From Leifsonia soli (GTDB taxonomy: Bacteria > Actinomycetota > Actinomycetes > Actinomycetales > Microbacteriaceae): a stretch of DNA of 64,000 nucleotides. Position 1 is the first letter of the stretch. Every line of letters starts with the position of its first letter. The stretch lies in the NCBI RefSeq assembly GCF_013408745.1, contig NZ_JACCBJ010000001.1:1674001-1738000 (forward strand). Direction: 5' to 3'. The notes beneath the pieces are model-generated. The model did not search any database. It saw only the letters and a program-made list of their open reading frames with translations, and was not told where the DNA came from. Positions 41,143-49,639 of the stretch are shown here, piece by piece. Both the position numbers and the translations under genes were made by a program.

Positions 41143-41957
41143 CCGTCCTGACCACCATCACCGCTCCCTCGGAGCGGAACCTGAAGAACCACGTGAGCGT
41201 GCGCCAGACGCTCGCGAACACCGTCACCATGGCGCACCGCGGCCTGCTCAAGATCAAGCGGACGCCGGAGCAGCTGATGGATGTGACGCTCCAGCCGATC
41301 ATCTTCACGCTGATGTTCGCGTACCTGTTCGGCGGCGCGATCGCCGGCGACGTGCAGGCGTACCTGCCGCAGCTGATCCCCGGCATCCTCGTGCAGACGG
41401 TGATCACCACGTCGGTCGTGACCGGCGTCCAGCTGCGGGAGGACATGGACAAGGGCGTGTTCGACCGCTTCAAATCGCTGCCGATCGCGCGCATCGCACC
41501 GCTCTCGGGAGCACTCCTCGCCGACACCCTGCGGTACACGATCGCGACGACCATCACCTTCGTCGTCGGCTTCCTGATGGGCTATCGCCCGGCGGGCGGC
41601 CTCGGCTACGTGATCCTGGCGGGCCTGCTCGTCATCGTCTGCTCCTGGGCGATCAGCTGGATCTTCGCCTTCTTCGGCGTCATCGCGCGCACGGCCGGCT
41701 CGGTGCAGGGCATCTCGTTCCTGGTGCTGTTCCCGCTGACGTTCTTCTCGAACGCCTTCGTGCCCGTGAACACGCTGCCCGGGTGGCTGCAGTGGTTCGT
41801 GAACATCAACCCGGTGTCGCACCTGGTCACCGCGGTCCGCGACCTGGCCAACAGCGGCACGTTCGGCGCCGACGGCTGGATCGCCCTCGCCGGCGCCGCG
41901 GTGATCGTCGCGGTGTTCGCCCCGCTCACGGTCCGCGCCTACATGCGCAAGGCTTGA
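41139..41957 (+). CDS. DrrB-type ABC-2 transporter permease
   Basis: A 272-residue ABC-2 family permease with six hydrophobic helices after a cytosolic N-terminus. Family features are LQPIIFTLMFAYLFGGAI, LVQTVITTSVVTGVQLREDMDKGVFDRFKSLPIAR and the loop FFSNAFVPVNTLPGWLQWF. ATG 41139 overlaps the ATPase stop (ATGA). Together the pair forms an efflux pump; the substrate cannot be told. Confidence 0.93.
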   Translation: MTVLTTITAPSERNLKNHVSVRQTLANTVTMAHRGLLKIKRTPEQLMDVTLQPIIFTLMFAYLFGGAIAGDVQAYLPQLIPGILVQTVITTSVVTGVQLREDMDKGVFDRFKSLPIARIAPLSGALLADTLRYTIATTITFVVGFLMGYRPAGGLGYVILAGLLVIVCSWAISWIFAFFGVIARTAGSVQGISFLVLFPLTFFSNAFVPVNTLPGWLQWFVNINPVSHLVTAVRDLANSGTFGADGWIALAGAAVIVAVFAPLTVRAYMRKA

Positions 41958-41979
41958 GCGCCGCCCCTCTCCCCTGACG

Positions 41980-42016
41980 GCGGCCGTCGCATCCTGCGGA
42001 GGGATGCGGCGGCCGC
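41980..42016 (+). terminator. Hairpin after the DrrAB-type operon
   Basis: GCGGCCGTCGCATCC (41980-41994) pairs with GGATGCGGCGGCCGC (42002-42016): 15 bases, one G-T pair, seven-base loop, 23 bases after the permease stop. No U-tract. Confidence 0.6.
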
Positions 42017-42116
42017 TTCGCCCCGCGATTTGGCGCAAATCGTGCGGCCGCAGGGTCGCGCACGATCCGTGCGCGGATGCGCGCGGGGACGCCGGAAAGC
42101 GGCGCGCCGGGCGACA

Positions 42117-42128
42117 TACACTGGAGAA
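42117..42128 (+). promoter_or_regulatory. Leaderless -10 element of sdaA
   Basis: TACACT at 42117-42122, spacer GGAGAA, GTG 42129. GGAG lies too close to the start to be a normal ribosome binding site. Confidence 0.5.
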
Positions 42129-43514
42129 GTGACAGCGTACGTCTCGGCCTTCGACCTGTTCTCGATCGGCATCGGCCCCTCGAGTTCGCACACCGTCGGA
42201 CCCCTCCGAGCGGCCGCCGCGTTCGCCTCCCGCCTCTCCGACGAGGGGATGCTCGACCGCGTCGACCAGGTCACCTGCGCCCTCTACGGCTCGCTCGGCT
42301 CCACCGGCATCGGCCACGGAACGCCGGACGCCGTCATCGCCGGACTCCGCGGCCTGCAGCCCGAGACGTGCCGCCCCGAAGACGTACGCGGCGCCTGGGC
42401 CGACCTCGCCCCCGGCGCGACGCTGCTGCTCGCCGGCCGCCGCAGCATCCCGCTGTCGAAGGACGACATCGCCTTCGAGCCGCGCACCCGCCTCCCTGGC
42501 CACCCCAACGCCCTGACCCTCCGCGCCTGGGGCCGCGACGCGAACGGCGAGCGGTCGCCGCTCCCCCTGCTCGAGGAGACGTACTACTCGATCGGCGGCG
42601 GCTTCATCCGGCGGGACGGCGAGGAGGCCGACCTGGCCGCGCGCAAGGCGCACCCGCTCCCCTACGACACCGCCCAGGAGCTGATCGCGATCTGCGACCG
42701 GGAGTCCATCCCGATCTGCGAGGTCGCCCGGCGCAACGAGATCGCCCTGCACGGGGAGGACGCCACCCGCGAGCGCCTCGACCTGATCTGGGAGGCCATG
42801 GCCGAGTGCGTCGCCCGCGGCCTCTCCGGCGACGGGACGCTTCCGGGCGGTCTCGGCGTCTGGCGCCGCGCCGCGAAGATGCGGCAGCACCTGGAGTCCG
42901 TGCAGGACGACCCGGGCCGCGCGACCGCCCTCGAGTGGCTGCACGCCTTCGCGCTCGCGGTCAACGAGGAGAACGCGTCCGGCGGCCGGGTGGTCACAGC
43001 GCCGACCAACGGCGCCGCCGGCATCGTCCCCGCCGTCGCCCACTACTACCTGCGGTTCGTGCCCGGCGCCTCCATCGAGGGCATCCGGCAGTACCTCCTG
43101 ACCGCGACGGCGATCGGCTCGCTGTTCAAAGCCAACGCCTCCATCTCGGGTGCGGAGGGCGGCTGTCAGGCCGAGGTCGGATCGGCGTGCGCGATGGCGG
43201 CCGGAGCCCTCTGCGCCGTGCTCGGCGGAACCCCGCGTCAGGTCGAGAACGCGGCGGAGATCGCGATGGAGCACCACCTCGGACTCACGTGCGACCCGGT
43301 CGGCGGACTGGTCCAGATCCCGTGCATCGAGCGCAACGCGATCGCCTCGTCCACGGCCGTGTCGGCCGCGCGCCTCGCCCTCCACGGCGACGGCTCGCAC
43401 CTGGTGTCCCTCGACATGGTGATCGAGACCATGCGCCAGACCGGGCTCGACATGTCGACCAAGTACAAGGAGACCAGCGAGGGCGGCCTGGCGGTCAACG
43501 TCATCGAGTGCTGA
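42129..43514 (+). CDS. sdaA: L-serine ammonia-lyase, iron-sulfur type
   Basis: 461 residues in the single-chain arrangement, beta domain followed by alpha domain. FDLFSIGIGPSSSHTVGPLRAA at the N-terminus is the family signature. SGAEGGCQAEVGSACAMAAG, LTCDPVGGLVQIPCIERNA and the earlier PTNGAAGIVPA carry the Cys ligands of the 4Fe-4S cluster and the active site. The enzyme deaminates serine to pyruvate and ammonia. The in-frame extension to 42030 lacks family similarity and is excluded. Confidence 0.96.
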   Translation: MTAYVSAFDLFSIGIGPSSSHTVGPLRAAAAFASRLSDEGMLDRVDQVTCALYGSLGSTGIGHGTPDAVIAGLRGLQPETCRPEDVRGAWADLAPGATLLLAGRRSIPLSKDDIAFEPRTRLPGHPNALTLRAWGRDANGERSPLPLLEETYYSIGGGFIRRDGEEADLAARKAHPLPYDTAQELIAICDRESIPICEVARRNEIALHGEDATRERLDLIWEAMAECVARGLSGDGTLPGGLGVWRRAAKMRQHLESVQDDPGRATALEWLHAFALAVNEENASGGRVVTAPTNGAAGIVPAVAHYYLRFVPGASIEGIRQYLLTATAIGSLFKANASISGAEGGCQAEVGSACAMAAGALCAVLGGTPRQVENAAEIAMEHHLGLTCDPVGGLVQIPCIERNAIASSTAVSAARLALHGDGSHLVSLDMVIETMRQTGLDMSTKYKETSEGGLAVNVIEC

Positions 43515-43566
43515 GGGCGCGGCGCGCCGGGCCACAGACTCGGAGCCGACTCGAAGGCTCACGCCA

Positions 43567-43578
43567 TACGCTGCGATC
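43567..43578 (+). promoter_or_regulatory. Leaderless -10 element of the glutathione peroxidase gene
   Basis: TACGCT at 43567-43572, spacer GCGATC, ATG 43579. Confidence 0.5.
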
Positions 43579-44067
43579 ATGACCGTGATGGACATCCCCT
43601 TCCACACCATCGACGGCGAGCAGACCTCCCTTTCGGCATTCGCCGGGAAGGTCATCCTCGTCGTCAACGTCGCCTCCCGCTGCGGGCTCGCCCCGCAGTA
43701 CGAGAAGCTGGAGAAGCTGCAGGAGACCTATGGCGACCGCGGGTTCACCGTCGTCGGGTTCCCCAGCAACCAGTTCCTGCAGGAGCTGAGCTCGACCGAC
43801 GCCATCAAGGAGTACTGCTCCACCACATGGGGCGTCACGTTCCCGATGATGGAGAAGGTGCGGCTGAACGGGCGCAACGCGCACCCGCTCTACCAGGAGC
43901 TGACGAAGTCGCCGGACGCCGACGGCAAGGCCGGGCGGGTGAAGTGGAACTTCGAGAAGTTCGTGATCACGCCCGACGGCGCCGTGCACCGCTTCCGCCC
44001 GCAGACCGAGCCGGACGCCCCGGAGATCCTCGGGCTGATCGAGGAATCGCTGCCCGCCGCAGCCTGA
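43579..44067 (+). CDS. Glutathione peroxidase family thiol peroxidase
   Basis: A 162-residue thioredoxin-fold peroxidase. VNVASRCGLAPQYEKLEKL holds the peroxidatic Cys (Cys, not selenocysteine). FPSNQFLQELSS carries the catalytic Gln (as FxxNQF) and VKWNFEKFVI the catalytic Trp-Asn. A second Cys in KEYCSTTWG is in the position of the resolving Cys of thioredoxin-dependent members. It reduces hydroperoxides, in actinobacteria most likely with thioredoxin or mycothiol-linked reductants. Confidence 0.95.
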   Translation: MTVMDIPFHTIDGEQTSLSAFAGKVILVVNVASRCGLAPQYEKLEKLQETYGDRGFTVVGFPSNQFLQELSSTDAIKEYCSTTWGVTFPMMEKVRLNGRNAHPLYQELTKSPDADGKAGRVKWNFEKFVITPDGAVHRFRPQTEPDAPEILGLIEESLPAAA

Positions 44068-44089
44068 CCAGGCTCGCGACCTGACGCGG

Positions 44090-44380
44090 TCACGCCCGGC
44101 GGAACCAGCGGCCACCGACGCGCTCGGTGAGCCGCCACGGGCCGGTCTCGGCGACCGCGCCGAGGCCGGCGACGGTGTGCTCGGCGACCCGGAGGGCGGA
44201 CTGCGCGGAGTCCTCGGTGAACCGGACGGTGATGCGCGCCTCACCGGCCACCACATCCACACTCGACGCCTCCACGACGGCGAGTTCGCGAGCGGCATCC
44301 GCCGCCGTCGGCTCCACACTGCGCGGGTCGACACCTGGGCGGAGACGGCCGACGGCGACGATCACGCGGAAGGAGGGCAC
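44090..44380 (-). CDS. Conserved hypothetical small protein
   Basis: 96 residues from GTG 44380 (PSFRVIVAVGRLRPGVDPRS). The alternating hydrophobic pattern with SVDVVAGEARITVRFTEDSA and a final GPWRLTERVGGRWFRRA suggests a small alpha/beta fold. No Cys, signal or membrane helix is present. It is convergent with the peroxidase gene and divergent from the DksA-like gene. I do not recognise the family. Coding is supported by codon bias and a clean start at the divergent gap. Confidence 0.65.
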   Translation of the reverse strand: MPSFRVIVAVGRLRPGVDPRSVEPTAADAARELAVVEASSVDVVAGEARITVRFTEDSAQSALRVAEHTVAGLGAVAETGPWRLTERVGGRWFRRA

Positions 44381-44477
44381 CCGGTGAGCCTACGCGCGTC
44401 GCAGAGGCGGAATCGATCGAGCGGGCGTACCCTGACTCGATCAGAAGCACGGTCGGGGGATCGGAAGGGGTGCACTG

Positions 44478-44924
44478 GTGCACGAGGCACGGATGGATGA
44501 GCGGGCAGCGGCCGACGAGCCGGTGACCGCCGAGCTGCGGCTGGTGACGGACGACGACGTCCTCACGGCCGAGGAGCGCGACGAACTGGCCGCCCTGCTG
44601 CACGAACGGCGACGCGGCGACCTCGCCGAGGCGCAGCGCATGGCGGAGTCCTTGGGCGTGCTGCTCGCCTCGCGGTCGGAGTCGACCGCCGACGACGAGC
44701 ACGACCCGGAGGGCCCGACGCTGTCGTCGGAGTGGAGCCGTCTGCAGGCCCAGCGGTCGGACGCGGCCCGCGACATCGCGGCGGTGGATGCCGCGCTCGA
44801 GCGGATGCGGACGGGCACCTACGGCATCTGCGTCCGCTGCGGGGAGCCGATCGGAGTGGACCGCTTGCGGGCCCGGCCGACCGCCGAACTCTGCATCCGG
44901 TGCGCGGTGGCCGTCGAGAGCTGA
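44478..44924 (+). CDS. TraR/DksA family zinc-finger protein
   Basis: 148 residues. A helical N-terminal half (LTAEERDELAALLHERRRGD and LQAQRSDAARDIAAVDAALER, a coiled-coil hairpin) is followed by a Cys4 zinc finger, GICVRCGEPI with ELCIRCAVAVE. DksA-type proteins insert a coiled coil into the RNA polymerase secondary channel. The usual acidic tip is not evident, so a regulatory role is only probable. Start GTG 44478 has GGAAGGGG seven bases upstream; ATG 44493 is an alternative. Confidence 0.85.
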   Translation: MHEARMDERAAADEPVTAELRLVTDDDVLTAEERDELAALLHERRRGDLAEAQRMAESLGVLLASRSESTADDEHDPEGPTLSSEWSRLQAQRSDAARDIAAVDAALERMRTGTYGICVRCGEPIGVDRLRARPTAELCIRCAVAVES

Positions 44925-44959
44925 CCGAGCCGGCGCCTCTCGCCGACCGCTCGGGACGG

Positions 44960-45060
44960 CCGGCGGGCCGACGCGAGCCGACCGGGCCGACGAGTCGACG
45001 CGCCCGACCGGGCCGACGCGGTCGACCGGGGCGACGAGTCGACGCGGCCGACCGGTCGGG
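44960..45060. repeat. GC-rich irregular tandem repeat
   Basis: Repeated modules of GACCGGGCCGAC and GACGAGTCGACGCG alternate about four times between the DksA-like stop and the LuxR regulator stop. The palindrome GAGTCGAC and many CCG/CGG pairs can fold, so it may end both convergent transcripts. Confidence 0.65.
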
Positions 45061-45066
45061 GCACAC

Positions 45067-48036
45067 TCAGGGCAGCGGCCTCGACGCCAGGTAGACCGCC
45101 TCGGTGCGGCTGGACGCGCCCGTCTTGCGCAGAATGCTCGACACGTGCACGCTCGCCGTCTTGGCGCTGATGTAGAGACGCTCGCCGATCTGCTTGTTGC
45201 TGAGGCCCTGCTCGATGAGCGCGAGCACCTGCTCCTCGCGCTCGGTCAGCGGCTGGCCGTGCGCCGTCGCGACGGCGGCGGGGCGGCCGGCCGGGTGCTC
45301 GGCGAGCGCGTCGGCGACCTGGACGAGCAGCGGGATGCCGCCGGAGACGGCCGCCTGCCGCCCCTCGGCGACGAGCACGTCGGCTCGCGAGCGCTCTCCC
45401 GCGGCCAGGGCGACACGCGCTCCGCGCAGCAGCGCGTACGGCCGCAGGTGCACGGGCGCGACGGCGTCGCCCGCGGCTGCGATGGCGGACTCCCAGGCTG
45501 CGAGAGCGTCGGCGTACCGCTCGGCGCGATCCGCGGTGTCCGAAACGGCCGCCCGGGCCGTCGCGAGCTCGGCCTCCACGAGCGGGGCCCACGCCCGCGC
45601 GGTCGGCCAGGCACGCAGCCGGTCGAGGGTGGCCTCCAGTCGCGCAGCCTCGGCCAGAACGTCGAGCGCGCCGTCGAGCGCGCCGTCGCCTCCGGCCGCA
45701 TCTCCGCCCCGGCCTGACGCCCCACCGGCCCCGCCTCCGCGCGCGGCCAGCTCGGCGAGCGCGCGCGACGCGGACGCCAGCACCGGGAGGTCGTACCCCG
45801 GCAGCGAGCGGAACGGCAGAGACCCGACCCCCCGCGCCTCCGCCCAGGCGCGGTCGTAGTCGCCGAGCGCGATCGCCACCTCGGCGGAGACCCGCGCCAG
45901 CGACAGGCGCGTCTGCTGCTCCAGCTCGGCCAGCGCGCGCAGAGGCGTGCGCAGCCGCCGGAGCAGCGCCTCCGCCCGTTGCGGCTCGCCGTGCCACACC
46001 CAGAGACGCGCCCGCTGCAGTTGCGCGGTCACCCCCGTGCGGTCGTCGAATCCGAGCGCGATGCGCAGCATCTCCTCCGCCCGGTCGTACTGCCCGAGAG
46101 CGATCAGGGGTTCCGCCGTGTTCGCCGCGAGCCACACCCCGGAGGTGCGCTCGACCCCGCGTTCGCGCGCCTGGGCGACCCCGGACTCGGCCAGGCGCAC
46201 CGCCTCGGCGTACTGCCCCACCGAGTTCAGGGCGTCCGACGCGTTGACCGCGTGCCGCAGCGTCGCCCCGGCGTCGCCGACCGCGAGGCGCCCGGCGATC
46301 TCGAACTCGGCGAACCCCTCCTCGATGCGCCCGGACTCGATGAGCGACGCCGCGAGGATGTTGTGGGCGACGGAGCGCATCGCGGGCGCCGCCGACTCGG
46401 CCTCGGCGATCGCGGCGCGGGCCGTCTCGATCGCGATGTCGAACAGGCCGGCGAGCATGCGCTGCGCGGCGAGCTCGGTAAGCAGGTGCGGCCGCAACGG
46501 GTCGCCCGGCGACACCGCCTCGGGCGGGACCAGGGAGAGCGCCTCCTCCAGGAGCTCGGCACTGCCGGGACGGTTGAGGTTCGCGAGGTACTGCCCCTTG
46601 TCGCGCAGCAGCCGCGCGCGGCGCGAGGGCGGCAGGTCGTCGGCCTCCGCCAGCGCGGACTCGACCAGCGCGAGCGCGCGTTCGTTGTTGCCCGCGTTCC
46701 GGAGTGCGGACGCGGTGCGCGCGATCACCGAGGCGCGGTCCCGCCCGCTCAGGGTCTCCGCGTCCGGGATGCGGTCCCACAGCTCCAGCACGCGGTCGCC
46801 CATGGCCGCCGTGGTCGCATAGGCATAGGAGCGCTTGGCCTCCTCCATCGCCTCCAGCGAGGCGAGGAACGCGCGACGCACGTCGTGGGCGGCGAGCCAA
46901 TGCGACGACAGCTGCACGGCCGAGCGCTGCGGGCTCTGCTCCAGCGCCTCGGCGTAGCGGGCGTGGAACCGCGTGCGCTCTCCCGGCAGCAGGTCGGCGT
47001 GGATGGCCTCGCGGACGAGCGCGTGACGGAACGAGTACTCGGTGGAGTCGGCGGAGAGGAGGTTGGCGACGACGGCCTCGCGCGCTCCCGCATCCAGCTC
47101 GTCCGGTGTGCCCTCGAACACCGCAGCGAGGAGCTCGTGCGTGACGCACACACCGCCCGCCGCCAGCACCCGCAGCAGCCGCTGCGCCGGGTCGCTCAAC
47201 CGCTCGAACCGGGTGAGCACCAGCTCGCGGAGGGTCGCCGGGAGGTCGTCGCCGGACCGCAGCCCGTCGATGCACACGAGCTCTTCGACGAAGAAGGGAA
47301 CACCCTCGCTCAGCTCGGTCACGCGGGCGAGCGACGGATCGTCCGGCACGCGCCCCAGGAGCTCGGCCACCAGCTCCGCGACCTGCTCGGGGCGCAGCCG
47401 GGACAGCTCCCAGCGGGTGACGCGGCGGGTGCGTTCCAGCTCGGGCAGCCACGACCGCAGAACATGGCCCCGCGGCACCTCGTCACTGCGATAGGTGAGA
47501 ACGACGAGGAGGCGGCCGCCCTCCGCCATCCGCACGATGAAGCGGAGCAGCTCGAGCGTCGAGCGGTCGGCCCACTGCACGTCCTCGATCGCCAGGATGA
47601 CCGGGCGGTCACCCGAGATCTTCTCCAGCAGCACGGTCACGAGCTCGTAGAGCCGCTCTGCGCCGATGCGCGGGGGCACCGCCGACTCGTCGGCGAGCTC
47701 CGGAAGCAGAGCCGACAGCACTCCGGCTCCGGAACCGGTCGCGTCGAGCACGCGATCGAGGCCGACCGTCTGGATGAGGCGCCGCAGCACTCCGGCGAAC
47801 GGCGCGTAGGGTGCGGCGTCGTCGCCCAGGTCGACGCAGCGGCCGAGCAGCACGGTGGCCGTCGCCTCCTGCCCGGCCAGGAACTCCTCCAGCAGCCGGG
47901 ACTTGCCGATGCCGGCCTCGCCGCCGATCACCACGGCCTGCGGCTCACCCGCCTCGGCGTCGCGGAGAGCGTCGCGCAGCGCCACCAGATCGGACTCCCG
48001 TCCGATCAACGTGGGGCTCGACGCCGGTGCTCGCAT
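45067..48036 (-). CDS. LAL-type LuxR family regulator with AAA ATPase domain
   Basis: 989 residues. SPTLIGRESDLVALRDAL leads into Walker A GGEAGIGKS (38-46), and VILAIEDVQWADRSTLELL is the Walker B region. A long TPR-like helical region follows. The C-terminal LuxR helix-turn-helix is PLTEREEQVLALIEQGLSNK with ERLYISAKTASVHVSSILRK. The chosen start is ATG 48036; the frame extends to 48198 without family similarity. Third large ATP-dependent regulator in the window, with no obvious target beside it. Confidence 0.9.
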   Translation of the reverse strand: MRAPASSPTLIGRESDLVALRDALRDAEAGEPQAVVIGGEAGIGKSRLLEEFLAGQEATATVLLGRCVDLGDDAAPYAPFAGVLRRLIQTVGLDRVLDATGSGAGVLSALLPELADESAVPPRIGAERLYELVTVLLEKISGDRPVILAIEDVQWADRSTLELLRFIVRMAEGGRLLVVLTYRSDEVPRGHVLRSWLPELERTRRVTRWELSRLRPEQVAELVAELLGRVPDDPSLARVTELSEGVPFFVEELVCIDGLRSGDDLPATLRELVLTRFERLSDPAQRLLRVLAAGGVCVTHELLAAVFEGTPDELDAGAREAVVANLLSADSTEYSFRHALVREAIHADLLPGERTRFHARYAEALEQSPQRSAVQLSSHWLAAHDVRRAFLASLEAMEEAKRSYAYATTAAMGDRVLELWDRIPDAETLSGRDRASVIARTASALRNAGNNERALALVESALAEADDLPPSRRARLLRDKGQYLANLNRPGSAELLEEALSLVPPEAVSPGDPLRPHLLTELAAQRMLAGLFDIAIETARAAIAEAESAAPAMRSVAHNILAASLIESGRIEEGFAEFEIAGRLAVGDAGATLRHAVNASDALNSVGQYAEAVRLAESGVAQARERGVERTSGVWLAANTAEPLIALGQYDRAEEMLRIALGFDDRTGVTAQLQRARLWVWHGEPQRAEALLRRLRTPLRALAELEQQTRLSLARVSAEVAIALGDYDRAWAEARGVGSLPFRSLPGYDLPVLASASRALAELAARGGGAGGASGRGGDAAGGDGALDGALDVLAEAARLEATLDRLRAWPTARAWAPLVEAELATARAAVSDTADRAERYADALAAWESAIAAAGDAVAPVHLRPYALLRGARVALAAGERSRADVLVAEGRQAAVSGGIPLLVQVADALAEHPAGRPAAVATAHGQPLTEREEQVLALIEQGLSNKQIGERLYISAKTASVHVSSILRKTGASSRTEAVYLASRPLP

Positions 48037-48121
48037 GACATCATCGTGCCACCCGCCACCGACATCCGTGGCCTCCGCGAACGCGGGTCTGCGGACGGCA
48101 GACAGCCGCCCGCCGCCGCCC

Positions 48122-48373
48122 TCAGCGGGCGACGTCGGCCAGCTCCCTGCGCTCCCCGACCCGGGCTTCCGCGACCGGCTCGACGGCGGCCGGCACAACG
48201 GCGGCCGCCGCGACGGCGACGGCGTCCGATCCCGCGGCCCGGCGCCCCCGGCGCTCCGACCGCAGCCACCGCCCCCGCTCGTCGGCGCGCCGCACCTGCT
48301 CGCGCCGCTGCTCCTCGCGCACCGTCTCGCCGGCCCGCACCCGGAAGTCCACGAACTCTTCGATCATCATCAT
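48122..48373 (-). CDS. Hypothetical Arg-rich small protein
   Basis: 83 residues starting MMMIEEFVDFRVRAGE, with a strongly basic segment REEQRREQVRRADERGRWLR and an Ala/Val-rich tail. GAGGGG lies five to six bases before the ATG, which supports translation. It sits upstream of the LuxR regulator on the same strand (86-base gap). No family recognised; it could be a nucleic-acid-binding or membrane-proximal accessory protein. Chance coding cannot be excluded. Confidence 0.5.
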   Translation of the reverse strand: MMMIEEFVDFRVRAGETVREEQRREQVRRADERGRWLRSERRGRRAAGSDAVAVAAAAVVPAAVEPVAEARVGERRELADVAR

Positions 48374-48501
48374 CCGATCCCCTCGTCCTCGTTGACCTCA
48401 GCCTTCTCGCTAAGGCACCCCGCCGACATCGGGAAGATGCCCTATTCGCGAGCCCGGACGGCCACTTAAGGGGCTTCACTCCACCGGCCTGTGGGGGCAG
48501 C

Positions 48502-49104
48502 ATGGCCACCATGGCGACGATCAACGAACTCCAACCTCCGTACAAGGTCGGCTACTTCGTGGGCAGTCTGTCCACGGAGTCCGTCAACCGCACGCTCTCC
48601 CAGGCGCTGCTCCGGCTCGCTCCCTCCGATCTCGTGTTCACCGAGATCCCCATCGGCGAGCTTCCGCTCTACAACCGGGACTTCGACGGCGACTTCCCGC
48701 CGGTCGCCCGCGCGTACAAGGCGCTGATCGCGGAGCAGGATGCGCTGCTCTTCGTCACGCCCGAGTACAACCGGTCGATCCCGGGGGCGCTGAAGAACGC
48801 CATCGACTGGGCCAGCCGCCCCTACGGCGAGAACGTGATCGCGCGCAAGGCCACGGCCGTCATCGGCGCGTCGCCCGGGCAGATCGGCACGGCCGTCGCC
48901 CAGCAGCAGCTGCGCAGCGTCCTCAGCTTCCTCCAGGCGCCGCAGATGAACGCGCCGGAGGCCTACATCTGGATGCGGCCCGGCCTCATCGAGGCCGACG
49001 GCACGGTCACCGACCCCGGGACGGAGGAGTTCCTCCGCGGGTTCATGAACGCGTTCTTCGAGTACATCGAGCGCGTGCTGACGGTGGTGCCGAGCGCATC
49101 GTGA
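48502..49104 (+). CDS. NADPH-dependent FMN reductase
   Basis: A 200-residue flavodoxin-like reductase. VGYFVGSLSTESVNRTLSQAL binds the FMN phosphate. FVTPEYNRSIPGALKNAIDWASRP is the signature of the ChrR/YieF-type NAD(P)H quinone or chromate reductases, and ATAVIGASPGQIGTAVAQQQLR follows. They reduce quinones and other oxidants by two electrons. The start is ATG 48502, with a second ATG in frame at 48511. The stop overlaps the next gene as GTGA. Confidence 0.92.
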   Translation: MATMATINELQPPYKVGYFVGSLSTESVNRTLSQALLRLAPSDLVFTEIPIGELPLYNRDFDGDFPPVARAYKALIAEQDALLFVTPEYNRSIPGALKNAIDWASRPYGENVIARKATAVIGASPGQIGTAVAQQQLRSVLSFLQAPQMNAPEAYIWMRPGLIEADGTVTDPGTEEFLRGFMNAFFEYIERVLTVVPSAS

Positions 49105-49523
49105 GACTGCGCGACGAGGGCGGCGACCGCAGCGTCGAGCTGCGACCGGTCGCCGACGACTCGGCGACCGACCGCGTCGTCGTCGACGCCGTGGTCGAGG
49201 ACGGCGTGCGGCGCTGGACGCTGGCCGACACCTGCCTGACCGACGACGAGGCGCGCGACCTCGCGGCGTGGCTCGCCGGGATCGCCGACGACGCCACGGC
49301 GGCGGCCGACGAGTGGACGGCGCTCACGTTCTCCTCCCCCGTCATCACGCTGAGCGGTCACCGCATCCCCGGCGGGACGGTGGAGCTGCGGATCGGGGTG
49401 CTGCGCATGGTCGCGGCCGGAGGCGGGACGGCGGACGTCGTCGTCGGGCTCCGAGCGCCGCAGGCGGCGGTCGTCGCCGCCGCCCGCGATCTCCTCGTCG
49501 AGGTGGACGCCCTTCCGTCGTAG
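49101..49523 (+). CDS. Hypothetical protein, WapI-immunity-like
   Basis: 140 residues. The order RSVELRPV, then RRWTLADTCLTDDEARDLAAWL, then ALTFSSPVITLSGHR, GTVELRIGVLR and a final AAVVAAARDLLVEVDAL resembles small proteins annotated as WapI-type immunity proteins. No toxin gene lies beside it. GTG 49101 overlaps the reductase stop, so the two are co-translated. The resemblance is from memory of the pattern and is tentative. Confidence 0.65.
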   Translation: MRLRDEGGDRSVELRPVADDSATDRVVVDAVVEDGVRRWTLADTCLTDDEARDLAAWLAGIADDATAAADEWTALTFSSPVITLSGHRIPGGTVELRIGVLRMVAAGGGTADVVVGLRAPQAAVVAAARDLLVEVDALPS

Positions 49524-49556
49524 CGGCCACCCCGCCCCATCTCGCCGCGCCGGGCT

Positions 49557-49617
49557 CGCAATTCGTCACGAATGGTCGCCATTCGTGACGAATTGCGCCC
49601 ATTCGTGACGAATCGCG
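49557..49617. terminator. Perfect 19-base hairpin plus a third copy
   Basis: CGCAATTCGTCACGAATGG (49557-49575) and its exact inverse (49579-49597) are separated by three bases. A further copy CCATTCGTGACGAATCGCG follows at 49599-49617. Each arm contains the self-palindrome ATTCGTSACGAAT. It lies between convergent genes, 33 bases after the stop at 49523. Confidence 0.65.
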
Positions 49618-49639
49618 GAGGGGCAAGCACCCGGAAGGG

